Source: AC-52 sp044870295
GTDB lineage: Bacteria > Actinomycetota > UBA4738
Length of the DNA: 9,288 nucleotides
Reading direction: 5' to 3'
NCBI GenBank assembly: GCA_044870295.1
Contig: JBIOYQ010000077.1
Span: forward strand, 1-9,288
Below the pieces are notes generated by a model. The model saw nothing but the letters and a program-made list of their open reading frames with translations, made no database searches and was not told the origin of the DNA. Positions 1-6,773 of the stretch are shown here, piece by piece. The stretch's first letter is position 1. The number at the start of each line of letters is the position of its first letter. Made by a program: the position numbers and the translations under genes.

Positions 1-394
1 ACGCCGTCATGACCTGAGGGAGGGTCTGGGCCGCCGAGACCAACGTGCGGGCCAGCGGAGCCATGGAGAACAAGCTGTCGGGCTTGGTCAGGGCCTCTGC
101 ATGCGCCGGCGGGAGCGAGTAGCGCCGCTCCTCCTGGTCCTTCGCCGGATCGTCGACCTCCAGGACTCCCGTGACGGCCTGCTGCTCCAGCCATTCCCGG
201 GCGTATCGGCGGTCGATCCCAAGCCGCTCCGCAAGCTCCGAGGGCGTGACGACGTCGCCGCCGGCGAGCGCGGCATACAGGCCGAGCCGATCGCCGACGT
301 AGACGCTCAGCAGGTCGAACGCCCCAAGCCCAGCCTCGAACAGCCGGCCAACGAAGGCCTCGGCTTCCTCCATGATCGCGTCGTTGTCAGACAT
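1..394 (-). CDS. SAM-dependent methyltransferase, N-terminal part (Rv2258c-like), runs off the left edge
   Basis: Reading the minus strand from the ATG at 394 gives 131 codons with no stop before the window edge, so only the N-terminal third or so is present. Residues about 36-96 look like the winged-helix dimerisation domain found in front of Rv2258c-like class I methyltransferases: a hydrophobic helix (DRLGLYAALA), then TPSELAERLGI, then the typical DRRYAREWLE followed by a beta wing and a YSLPPAHAEALT segment. The catalytic Rossmann domain with the SAM-binding GxGxG loop would lie beyond the edge, so activity and substrate cannot be judged. A strong Shine-Dalgarno (GGGAGGAG at 399-406) four bases before the ATG supports the start. 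The gene is the third in line after the LuxR-type regulator and the SRPBCC protein, 50 bases behind the latter, so co-transcription is likely. Family assignment is good from motif memory; the biological role is unknown. Confidence 0.8.
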   Translation of the reverse strand, partial: MSDNDAIMEEAEAFVGRLFEAGLGAFDLLSVYVGDRLGLYAALAGGDVVTPSELAERLGIDRRYAREWLEQQAVTGVLEVDDPAKDQEERRYSLPPAHAEALTKPDSLFSMAPLARTLVSAAQTLPQVMTA

Positions 395-444
395 GCGACT
401 CCTCCCTTCCTCGTTCGGCCGTCTTCCCACGTCCGCCCCGCGGC

Positions 445-1011
445 TCACCCTGCCACGCCGGCGCGCTCCTCCGCCAGGTCGAGGAGTCCCTGGAACCCAC
501 GCCGCATGTACTTCGCGCTGACCCGGAACACGAGTCGGCTCAGGATGCGGCCGAACAGCAGACGTGGCGCGCCCTCGAGCCGGGTGAGCTCCTCGGTGTA
601 GGTCACGTCACACCCCGGTGCGCTCGGGACGATCTCGTACCGGTGCACGGCCGTCGCCAGCCATGGGCGGCTGCCCGGTTTCCCGTCCCGACGACCCTCG
701 GTCACGAACTCGAACACGGAGGAGCGGGTCGCCTCGGTCACGACCGATCGGTCCGACCAGCGGCCCACCTTGCCGTCCGAGCCAGTGGTGAAGAACTCCG
801 TGCCCACGGCCGCCGGGCCATCTGGTGCTTCCACGGTGAGCAACCTGGTCGTCTCCAGCTGCCTCCGTCCGGCCCAGTCCAGGTGGCTCCCGAGGTCGGC
901 CAGCAGGTCGTACACGGTCTCCGCTGACGCTCGACAGGTTCCATCGAACCTCAGAACGGGGTTCCGCCAGGGCGTGCGCTGCGTCCTCATCTGGTCCAGG
1001 GTCTTCGACAT
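445..1011 (-). CDS. SRPBCC family protein (START/polyketide-cyclase fold)
   Basis: A 188-residue protein. It reads as a single SRPBCC (Bet v1-like) domain: the opening strand PVLRFDGTCRASAETVYDLL followed by a helix and DLGSHLDWAG is the usual entry to this fold. Alternating beta strands (VGTEFFTT, SSVFEFVTEG, AVHRYEIVP, CDVTYTEEL) follow, then a long C-terminal helix that closes the ligand cavity. Such proteins bind or transform hydrophobic ligands, but the fold alone does not tell the ligand. The open frame extends upstream to a Met at 1050, but I choose the ATG at 1011 because it has an AGGAGG five bases ahead and the extra 13 residues show no domain character. There is no signal peptide, so it should be cytoplasmic. 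It sits 80 bases after the LuxR-type regulator and 50 bases before the methyltransferase, all on one strand, suggesting a shared small-molecule modification role (inference). Confidence 0.75.
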   Translation of the reverse strand: MSKTLDQMRTQRTPWRNPVLRFDGTCRASAETVYDLLADLGSHLDWAGRRQLETTRLLTVEAPDGPAAVGTEFFTTGSDGKVGRWSDRSVVTEATRSSVFEFVTEGRRDGKPGSRPWLATAVHRYEIVPSAPGCDVTYTEELTRLEGAPRLLFGRILSRLVFRVSAKYMRRGFQGLLDLAEERAGVAG

Positions 1012-1016
1012 GCTCG

Positions 1017-1022
1017 CCTCCT
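1017..1022 (-). promoter_or_regulatory. Shine-Dalgarno that fixes the SRPBCC protein start
   Basis: AGGAGG on the minus strand, five bases before the ATG at 1011. It is a full match to the anti-SD core and is the reason for preferring this start over the in-frame ATG at 1050. Confidence 0.75.
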
Positions 1023-1091
1023 CTCGACGGTCACGGGGCCAGCTTGGCACCGCCGTGGTGAGGAAGGATCGGAAGGATTACCGATTTCCGC

Positions 1092-2777
1092 TCAGGTGGC
1101 GCCGTCGAGACCGGCTGCCACCTCATCGCTCAGGTAGCGCTGCGCGAACGTCGCAGCCTCCGCCCGGTTCCGCACGTTCAGCTTGGCGAAGACGTTCCCG
1201 ACGTGCGTGGCGACGGTCTTGGTGCTGATGTAGAGGCGGGCGGCGATCTCGGCGTTGGTCAACCCGTAGCCCAACAGGCGCAGCACCTCGACCTCCCGCT
1301 TGCTCAGCTCGTCCAGGAGCTTCGGTCCGGTCCGGCCACGCACCCCCCACTCACGAAGGAGCTTGGCCGCCTCGTCCGCGTCCTTGGTCGCTCCCAAGCG
1401 TTCGAAGGCGACGAGGGCTTGCCGAGCCTCGTCGACGGCCCGCCCCGAGTCCGCCACCGCCAGGGTGCGAGCCAGGGCGAGATGGGCTCTCGCCGCACGG
1501 TACGGCATCCGGAGGCCGGTGAAGAGGTCCACCGCCCGTTCGAGATGATCGACCGCGGCGTGATCCTGCGAACGTGCGGCGACCAACCCGGCCGCGAGTT
1601 CGGCCTCGGCGTGCGCCCGGTCGAGCCCGGATCGCCCCGCGATCGACGAGAGGGAAGCAGCTGTTGCCGCGGCGGCCGCCAGATCACCCTGGATCAGCTG
1701 CACCTCGACCAGCAGGGTAAGAAGAGGGACCGCGAGCAGCGTGTCACGCCCCACCTGATTGAGGCGGCGGTGGAGCCGGGCCGCGGCCACGGCAGCCTGG
1801 TCCCTGGCCAAGTACAGGGCCACCTGTGGCTGCACGGCTTCGGGCAGATCCTCGTAGCCGGCCAGCAGTTCCTCGGCCTCCTCGAACCTGCCTTGCAGGA
1901 TTCGAAGGGAAGCCAGCCTCGTCGCGGGGTGGACACAGCGAGCGCGCTGGCCACTCGCTTCGAGAGCCCGGAGCGTGTCGGTGAGCCATCGCTCACTCTG
2001 GTCCCACTCACCGGTCGCCCCGAGCACCTCCGCACAACAGGTGCCGCAGAACGTGAGGACGTCAGGGTGCTGGTACCGCTTCATGTAGCCGAACAGCCTG
2101 CGGTTCCACTGCTCGAACCGGTCGGCCTGAAGGGTGACTTCCGCAGCGAGCATCAACGAGCAGAACAGGTCGCCGACCGTCCGGAGGTCGTGGGGTTCGC
2201 CGGCGGTCGCGGCGACCATCGCCGCCTCGAACCTGGCCATGCCTTCCTCCACTCGGCCGAGCCAGATCTCCGCCAGGCCCACCCTCCCCGTAGCTGTCAG
2301 CTCGAGGTCGGGATCGCGGAAGCGCCGCCCGCTGTCCAGCGCCCGAGAGGCCAGATCGAGCGAGGCGGCAGCGTCCGGCTCCGCTTCTGACCGAGCCAGC
2401 CACAGCCACCCATGCGCGGCGGATGGCGCCGAGCCGTCGAGGAGCCCAGTCGCCCGAGCCAGCCACGCCTCGCCGATCACCTGTTCGGCCAGGGTCCGGG
2501 CGTGCTCCTTCCACAGGAACAGGGCCACGCGCACGGCCGGCGCATCCGTTCCCTCGTGGCGGTAGGACGCATACGCGAGCTCCCACGACTGCATCGCCGC
2601 CGGAACGTCGCCCAGCCACCACTGGGCGCGGGCCAGGCCGTCCCGAGCCTCCGCCGACTCGGACTCGGTCAGCGAGCGCTCGAAGGCGGCCTGCGCCTCC
2701 GACCAGTTGCCGGCACGCAACGCCCCCCAGCCCTCGGCCGCGTGGCTGGTGCCACCAGGTCTCATGTCCGAGATCAT
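1092..2777 (-). CDS. LuxR-family transcriptional regulator with N-terminal TPR-like repeats
   Basis: About 561 residues. The C-terminal 70 residues are a LuxR/GerE helix-turn-helix: LSKREVEVLRLLGYGLTNAE then IAARLYISTKTVATHV and a GNVFAKLNVRNRAEA third segment (residues about 491-549). The rest is helical and rich in alanine and aromatic pairs spaced as in tetratricopeptide repeats (for example GWGALRAGNWSEAQAAFERS near the start and EEAEELLAGYEDLPEA mid-protein). I see no Walker A motif, so this is not a full MalT/LAL-type ATPase regulator but the shorter TPR-LuxR type common in Actinobacteria. The frame is open to a GTG at 2813, and ATGs lie at 2777 and 2765; none has a good ribosome binding site. 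I take 2777 because it has a distant GGAG and clears the divergent adenine deaminase. It may control that neighbour, the downstream SRPBCC/methyltransferase genes, or itself (inference). Confidence 0.85.
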   Translation of the reverse strand: MISDMRPGGTSHAAEGWGALRAGNWSEAQAAFERSLTESESAEARDGLARAQWWLGDVPAAMQSWELAYASYRHEGTDAPAVRVALFLWKEHARTLAEQVIGEAWLARATGLLDGSAPSAAHGWLWLARSEAEPDAAASLDLASRALDSGRRFRDPDLELTATGRVGLAEIWLGRVEEGMARFEAAMVAATAGEPHDLRTVGDLFCSLMLAAEVTLQADRFEQWNRRLFGYMKRYQHPDVLTFCGTCCAEVLGATGEWDQSERWLTDTLRALEASGQRARCVHPATRLASLRILQGRFEEAEELLAGYEDLPEAVQPQVALYLARDQAAVAAARLHRRLNQVGRDTLLAVPLLTLLVEVQLIQGDLAAAAATAASLSSIAGRSGLDRAHAEAELAAGLVAARSQDHAAVDHLERAVDLFTGLRMPYRAARAHLALARTLAVADSGRAVDEARQALVAFERLGATKDADEAAKLLREWGVRGRTGPKLLDELSKREVEVLRLLGYGLTNAEIAARLYISTKTVATHVGNVFAKLNVRNRAEAATFAQRYLSDEVAAGLDGAT

Positions 2778-2808
2778 TTCACGTGGTTCGCTCCGGTTGT
2801 CGGCCCGA

Positions 2809-2814
2809 TACACT
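2809..2814 (+). promoter_or_regulatory. Possible -10 element for the adenine deaminase gene
   Basis: TACACT fits TAnnnT and ends 11 bases before the GTG at 2826, which would give a transcript with only a few bases of leader. No convincing -35 hexamer is visible at 16-18 bases. The element lies within the alternative 5' end (GTG at 2813) of the opposite-strand regulator gene. Weak evidence. Confidence 0.25.
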
Positions 2815-2825
2815 CACTGGCCAAC

Positions 2826-4580
2826 GTGGTGGGGTCCAACGCGAGCGAGGGACACTTCCGGGCTGATCTGGTGCACCGGCTCGCCGTTGCGCGAGGCGAC
2901 GAGCCCGCGGACCTTGTGATCAGGAACGGCCGCGTCCTCTCGGTCTTCACCGGCGAGTTGCTCGACCTCGACGTGGCGGTCGCGGGTGAGCACATCGCCG
3001 CCCTGGGCCGGGGCTACGAGGGACGGGAGGTGTTCGACGCCACCGGATCCATCCTGCTGCCTGGATTCATCGATGGGCACATGCACATCGAGTCGACCAA
3101 GCTCATGGTGGACGAGTTCGCCCGTGCGGTCCTCCCCCACGGGACGACCACCGTGGCGATCGACCCGCACGAGATCGCGAACGTGTTCGGGCTGGACGGC
3201 GTTCGGGCGCTGCTGGCGGTGGCGGACGGAGTCCCGCTCGACTACTACGTGATGGTCTCTTCCTGCGTTCCTGCGAGTCCGTTCGAGTCCAGCGGCGCCA
3301 CCGTCTCGGCGGAGGACATCGCGCGGTTCCTCAGGGACGAGCCGCGGGCCATCGGCGTCGCCGAGATGATGGACTTCCCGGCCGTGGTGGCCGGCGACCC
3401 CGAGGTGACCGCCAAGGTCGAGGCGGCGTGGCGGATGACCGACGGCCACATCGACGGTCACGCTCCAGGGCTCACCGGACGGGACCTCAACGCCTACCTG
3501 GCGGCTGGCGTTCGGAGCGACCACGAGTGCTCCACCTACGAAGAGGCGCTGGAGAAGCGACGGCTGGGCATGTGGATCATGATCCGCGAGGGGTCGGCCG
3601 CCAGGAACCTCGAGGCGCTGCTGCCGCTGGTCGAGGAATTCGGTCCCGGCAACTGCATCCTATGCACCGACGACCGGGAGCCGGATCAGCTGCTGGACGA
3701 GGGCCACGTCAACCACGTCATGCGCCGGGCGGTCTCGCTGGGATGCAAGCCGTACTGGGCCGTCGTGATGGGCACGTTGTTCGCCGCGCGCTATCACCGC
3801 CTGCACCAGCATGGGGCGCTCGCGCCGGGGTACCTCGCGGACGTCGTCGCCGTGGACGACCTGGAATCGTTCCGGCCCACCCGCGTTTGGAAGCGAGGAC
3901 GGTTGGCGGCCGTGGATGGCGTCGCGCTGGAGATCCCCAAGGTGAAAGCCCCGGACTGGATGCGCGGGAGCGTCCGGGTCCGCCATCTCACGGCGGACGA
4001 CTTCGCCGTACAGGCGAACGGACCGGTCCGCGTCATCGGCGTGGAGGGCGGACAGATCGTGACCCGCTCCCTGGTGGCCGAGCCCGGTGTTCGGGGCGGC
4101 CGGGCCGTACCCGATCCTGCCCGGGATCTCTCCAAGATCGCCGTCGTGGAACGGCATCGTGATACGGGCCGGATCGGGATCGGGTTCGTCTCGGGGTTCG
4201 GACTGCAGCGCGGGGCCCTGGCGTCGACCCACGCCCACGACGCGCACAACGTGGTGGTGGTGGGAATGGACGAGGCCGACATGGCGGCGGCGGTGAACCG
4301 GCTGGCGGAGACCGGTGGCGGTCAGGTCGCGGTCGAGTCCGAGCGGGTGCTCGCTGAGGTCCCGTGTCCGATCGGAGGTCTGCTGTCCGATCGACCCGCC
4401 GAGGAGGTCGCGGCGGCGTTCCGTGCCGTGGAGGCGGCGGCCCGCGGACTGGGCGCCACCATCTCGGCGCCGTTCATGACCATGTCGTTCCTGGCGCTGT
4501 CCGTCGTGCCGGAGCTCAAGATCACGGACCGGGGTCTGGTGGATACCGTTCGGTTCGAGCTGGTTCCGCTCGAGGTCTGA
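2826..4580 (+). CDS. ade: adenine deaminase (amidohydrolase superfamily)
   Basis: Hydrolyses adenine to hypoxanthine and ammonia in purine salvage; cytoplasmic metalloenzyme. From the GTG at 2826 it is 584 residues, matching Ade enzymes of E. coli and B. subtilis (about 580-590). Motifs in order: DLVIRNGRVLSVFTGE (29-44), LLPGFIDGHMHIES (77-90; metal-binding His85 and His87), GTTTVAIDPHEIANVFG (106-122), SCVPASPFE (146-154), VAEMMDFP (Glu180, expected metal bridge), GHAPGL (211-216), SDHE (231-234), REGSAARNL (254-262) and TDDR (281-284). The C-terminal Ade domain has VVVVGMDEADM, PIGGLLSDRPAEEV and PFMTMSFLALSVVPELKITD. The frame is open far upstream to 2412, but that part only mirrors the regulator gene. 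Two consecutive GTG codons (2826, 2829) precede the conserved region and no Shine-Dalgarno is visible, so the exact start is uncertain and a near-leaderless mRNA is possible. The stop lies 59 bases inside the convergent phosphatase gene. Pairs functionally with the NCS2 permease at 5275-6771. Confidence 0.95.
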   Translation: MVGSNASEGHFRADLVHRLAVARGDEPADLVIRNGRVLSVFTGELLDLDVAVAGEHIAALGRGYEGREVFDATGSILLPGFIDGHMHIESTKLMVDEFARAVLPHGTTTVAIDPHEIANVFGLDGVRALLAVADGVPLDYYVMVSSCVPASPFESSGATVSAEDIARFLRDEPRAIGVAEMMDFPAVVAGDPEVTAKVEAAWRMTDGHIDGHAPGLTGRDLNAYLAAGVRSDHECSTYEEALEKRRLGMWIMIREGSAARNLEALLPLVEEFGPGNCILCTDDREPDQLLDEGHVNHVMRRAVSLGCKPYWAVVMGTLFAARYHRLHQHGALAPGYLADVVAVDDLESFRPTRVWKRGRLAAVDGVALEIPKVKAPDWMRGSVRVRHLTADDFAVQANGPVRVIGVEGGQIVTRSLVAEPGVRGGRAVPDPARDLSKIAVVERHRDTGRIGIGFVSGFGLQRGALASTHAHDAHNVVVVGMDEADMAAAVNRLAETGGGQVAVESERVLAEVPCPIGGLLSDRPAEEVAAAFRAVEAAARGLGATISAPFMTMSFLALSVVPELKITDRGLVDTVRFELVPLEV

Positions 4581-5193
4581 GCAGGACCGCGCCCAGAGCC
4601 GCCACCCACGCACCGGCCAGGAGGTAGGCACCCAGCACGTCGGTGAGCCAGTGGGTTCCCAGGTAGATGCGGGACCAGCCGACCACCGCGATGACCACGG
4701 CGGCGATGACGGCCAGCAACCACCGGGTGCTCACCGGCGTGCCGGCTCCCATCACCAGGGCGATGGCGACGAACACGGCCAGGGCGTCCATGGAGTGGCC
4801 CGAGGGGTACGCGGCGCCCGACACGTCGGCGAGCCGGAGCGCTGGCGGCGGCCGGGGTCGGTCCACGAGCGCCTTCACCAGGTCCGAGAGCAGGACCGAT
4901 CCTCCCATCGCGAGCAGCACGAACAGGGCCTCACGCCGCCGGCGACCCCGCGCAACGAGCACCGCCGCCACCAGTCCGACGACCGGCCACAGCACCAACG
5001 AGGAACCGAGCCAGGTCAGGATCTTGAGGATCGACGTGACCCAGCCGACCCGATGCGCCACGACCACCCGCTCGACGTCGTCGTCGAATCCCGCCAGTCC
5101 GCCTCCGGCCACCACGTTCCAGGTGAGCAGGGCGAACAGGGCGCCGAGGACTCCGGCCACCCAGAGGTACCGGTGCTCGGGGCGAGCGCTCAT
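4522..5193 (-). CDS. PAP2-family membrane phosphatase (phosphatidic acid / undecaprenyl-pyrophosphatase type)
   Basis: A 223-residue integral membrane protein with all three signatures of the PAP2 acid phosphatase superfamily: KALVDRPRP (K107-x6-R114-P115), PSGHS (130-134, catalytic His133) and SRIYLGTHWLTD (S174-R175-x5-H181-x3-D185, nucleophilic His181). About six hydrophobic segments flank these motifs (roughly 9-29, 62-82, 88-106, 136-150, 157-173, 186-205), which places the active site on the outer face of the membrane. Lipid phosphates such as phosphatidate or undecaprenyl pyrophosphate are the usual substrates, but the family is too broad to choose. The last 20 or so residues (RPRAEPARTERYPPDPGP) lie past the final membrane helix and are encoded opposite the end of the adenine deaminase gene. 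No Shine-Dalgarno precedes the ATG, while a GATAAT box ends nine bases before it, so translation may be leaderless. Confidence 0.92.
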   Translation of the reverse strand: MSARPEHRYLWVAGVLGALFALLTWNVVAGGGLAGFDDDVERVVVAHRVGWVTSILKILTWLGSSLVLWPVVGLVAAVLVARGRRRREALFVLLAMGGSVLLSDLVKALVDRPRPPPALRLADVSGAAYPSGHSMDALAVFVAIALVMGAGTPVSTRWLLAVIAAVVIAVVGWSRIYLGTHWLTDVLGAYLLAGAWVAALGAVLLRPRAEPARTERYPPDPGP

Positions 5194-5201
5194 CGCGGCC
5201 C

Positions 5202-5207
5202 ATTATC
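5202..5207 (-). promoter_or_regulatory. Candidate -10 box (GATAAT) for a leaderless PAP2 transcript
   Basis: GATAAT matches the TATAAT consensus at five of six positions in very GC-rich surroundings. Eight bases separate it from the ATG at 5193, so transcription would begin at or next to the start codon, in keeping with the missing ribosome binding site. The -35 zone falls in the T-rich tail of the permease terminator and has no good hexamer. Confidence 0.45.
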
Positions 5208-5213
5208 TCGGCG

Positions 5214-5256
5214 CGTCCCAAACGAAAGGGGGCGCCCGAAGGCGCCCCCTGTCGTT
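5214..5256 (-). terminator. Rho-independent terminator with UUCG tetraloop, after the permease gene
   Basis: On the minus strand the stem is AGGGGGCGCC, loop TTCG, then GGCGCCCCCT, a perfect 10-bp GC stem closed by a C(UUCG)G tetraloop, one of the most stable RNA loops. Beyond one A/G mismatch the pairing continues for five more pairs (AACGA against TCGTT). A T-rich run, TTTCGTTT, follows the core stem on the minus strand. It begins 19 bases after the permease stop codon and ends ahead of the phosphatase gene, so the two same-strand genes are likely separate transcription units. Confidence 0.88.
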
Positions 5257-5274
5257 ACGCCGTGCTGCACCGCG

Positions 5275-6771
5275 CTAGGCGATCAGTCCCTTCCAGAAGT
5301 ACCAACCGAACACGGCTGACACCAGGAACATGATCGGGTGGAGCTTCCAATCGCGGGTCGCCAGCTCGCTCATGCGGCCGCTGGTGACGCTGCGAACAGC
5401 GTGGGACAGGTCACGGAGCCCATCGCCATTGAGCAGCTGGATGACGGTGTAGGCGATGAACCCGGCACCGATGCCGTTGGCGATGTTGAAGGTGAACGGC
5501 TGGACCAGGATGATCAACAACGCCGGGATCCCGATCGCCGCGTTCGACCAGTTGATGTCCTTGACGATCGTCATCATGAAGTAGCCGATGATGATCAGGA
5601 TCGGGGCCGTGGCCTGCAACGGGACGGCTCGTGCCAGGGCGGCCAGGAACACCGCCAGGATGAACAACGCTCCGGTCACCATGGACGTGAGCCCTGTACG
5701 TCCTCCCTCCGAAACCCCGGCCGCGCTCTCGATGAAGGTCGTGTTCGATGATGTGGCGGCGATCCCGCCCAGGGCAGCACCGACCGAGTCGACCAGCAGC
5801 ACCCGGTTGATCCCCGGAAGTTGCCCCTTGCTGTCGAGGAGCCCGGCCTCCCCTGCGATCCCCACGACCGTTCCCATCGTGTCGAAGAAGTCCGACAGCA
5901 GAACGGAAAGGACCAGGGCGATGGCCGTCCCGATGGCGATGCCCTTCAGGTTCAGAGAGAAGTTGAAGAGGGTGCTGAAGTCGGGGGCCACGAACCACTT
6001 GGCGGGGGCCGACGCGATGCCCTTCGGATAGAGCTTCGAGTCAGCGAACCCGACATTGATGATCGTGGCCACTATGGTCGTGAGCACGATGCCTCCGAGG
6101 AGCGCTCCCTTCATCTTTCGGGCAACCAGGGTGGCGGTGATGGCGAGCCCGATGACGAAGATCAGGATGTGCAGGTCTCGGAAGTTGGAGGTCAGCGTCA
6201 CGAACGTCACCGGGTGATCGGCGATCAGGCCCGCGTTCTGGAAGCCGATGAACGCGATGAAGGCGCCGATGCCGACCCCGATGGCCTTCTTCAGATCGAG
6301 CGGTATCGCGTTCATCACGTATTCGCGGAACCTGGTCAGCACCAGGATCGTGATGCAGATGCCCTCCCACACGATGACGCCCATGGCCTGGTCCCACGAC
6401 AGTCCGAAGGTCGCCACGAGCGTGAACGTGACGAACCCGTTCAAGCCCAGCCCTGCGGCCATCGCGAACGGATAGTTCGCGTACCCTCCCATGAGCAAAC
6501 ACAGGATCCCGGCCACCAACGCGGTGGCCGTCGCGATCGGAACGACGTTGAAGGTCGCCCCACCGGAGACGAACTCGCCGGCACGGTCGGGGACCTGTCC
6601 GAGGATGGCCGGGTTGAGGAAGATGATGTAGGCCATCGTCAGCCAGGTGGCGAGCCCGGCGATGATCTCGGTGCGGACGGTCGATCCGCGCTCCGTGATA
6701 TGGAAGAACCGATCGAGCGACGTCCCGCCGGTGGCGCTCGGTTTGGGCGGTGCCCACATGTCCAACGCCAT
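5275..6771 (-). CDS. NCS2-family purine permease (AzgA/PbuG-like; adenine/guanine/hypoxanthine)
   Basis: A 498-residue membrane transporter of the NCS2 family, AzgA/PbuG branch, expected to import purine bases with protons. Recognisable blocks: RTEIIAGLATWLTMAYIIFL (33-52) with NPAILG, AAGLGLNGFVTFTL (105-118) in place of the usual PGxGLNAF loop, IPLDLKKAIGVGIGAFIAFI (156-175) with GFQNAG, LLSDFFDTMGTVVG (291-304) and SSNTTFIESAAGVSEGGRTG (341-360). Asp297 and Glu348 occupy the positions of the acidic substrate-binding pair known from AzgA. Length and 12-14 hydrophobic spans fit the family. The frame is open to a GTG at 6786, but the ATG at 6771 has AAAGGAG five bases ahead and is preferred. 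A promoter (6855-6883) and folded leader lie upstream and a strong terminator downstream, so it is probably monocistronic. The adenine deaminase nearby suggests adenine or hypoxanthine as substrate (inference); guanine cannot be excluded. Confidence 0.93.
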   Translation of the reverse strand: MALDMWAPPKPSATGGTSLDRFFHITERGSTVRTEIIAGLATWLTMAYIIFLNPAILGQVPDRAGEFVSGGATFNVVPIATATALVAGILCLLMGGYANYPFAMAAGLGLNGFVTFTLVATFGLSWDQAMGVIVWEGICITILVLTRFREYVMNAIPLDLKKAIGVGIGAFIAFIGFQNAGLIADHPVTFVTLTSNFRDLHILIFVIGLAITATLVARKMKGALLGGIVLTTIVATIINVGFADSKLYPKGIASAPAKWFVAPDFSTLFNFSLNLKGIAIGTAIALVLSVLLSDFFDTMGTVVGIAGEAGLLDSKGQLPGINRVLLVDSVGAALGGIAATSSNTTFIESAAGVSEGGRTGLTSMVTGALFILAVFLAALARAVPLQATAPILIIIGYFMMTIVKDINWSNAAIGIPALLIILVQPFTFNIANGIGAGFIAYTVIQLLNGDGLRDLSHAVRSVTSGRMSELATRDWKLHPIMFLVSAVFGWYFWKGLIA

Positions 6772-6773
6772 AT

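Noticed and set aside
1203..2390. Long plus-strand open frame opposite the LuxR-type regulator
   Set aside because: Typical GC-rich antisense frame without recognisable motifs; the opposite strand has clear TPR and HTH features.
2412..2825. In-frame upstream extension of adenine deaminase to an ATG at 2412
   Set aside because: It would give a 722-residue protein with a low-complexity Arg/Pro-rich N-terminus lying opposite the well-supported TPR region of the regulator; Ade proteins are about 580-590 residues.
3660..4631. Long minus-strand frame opposite adenine deaminase
   Set aside because: Composition rich in Arg, His, Asp and Gly with no domain; conserved Ade motifs are on the other strand.
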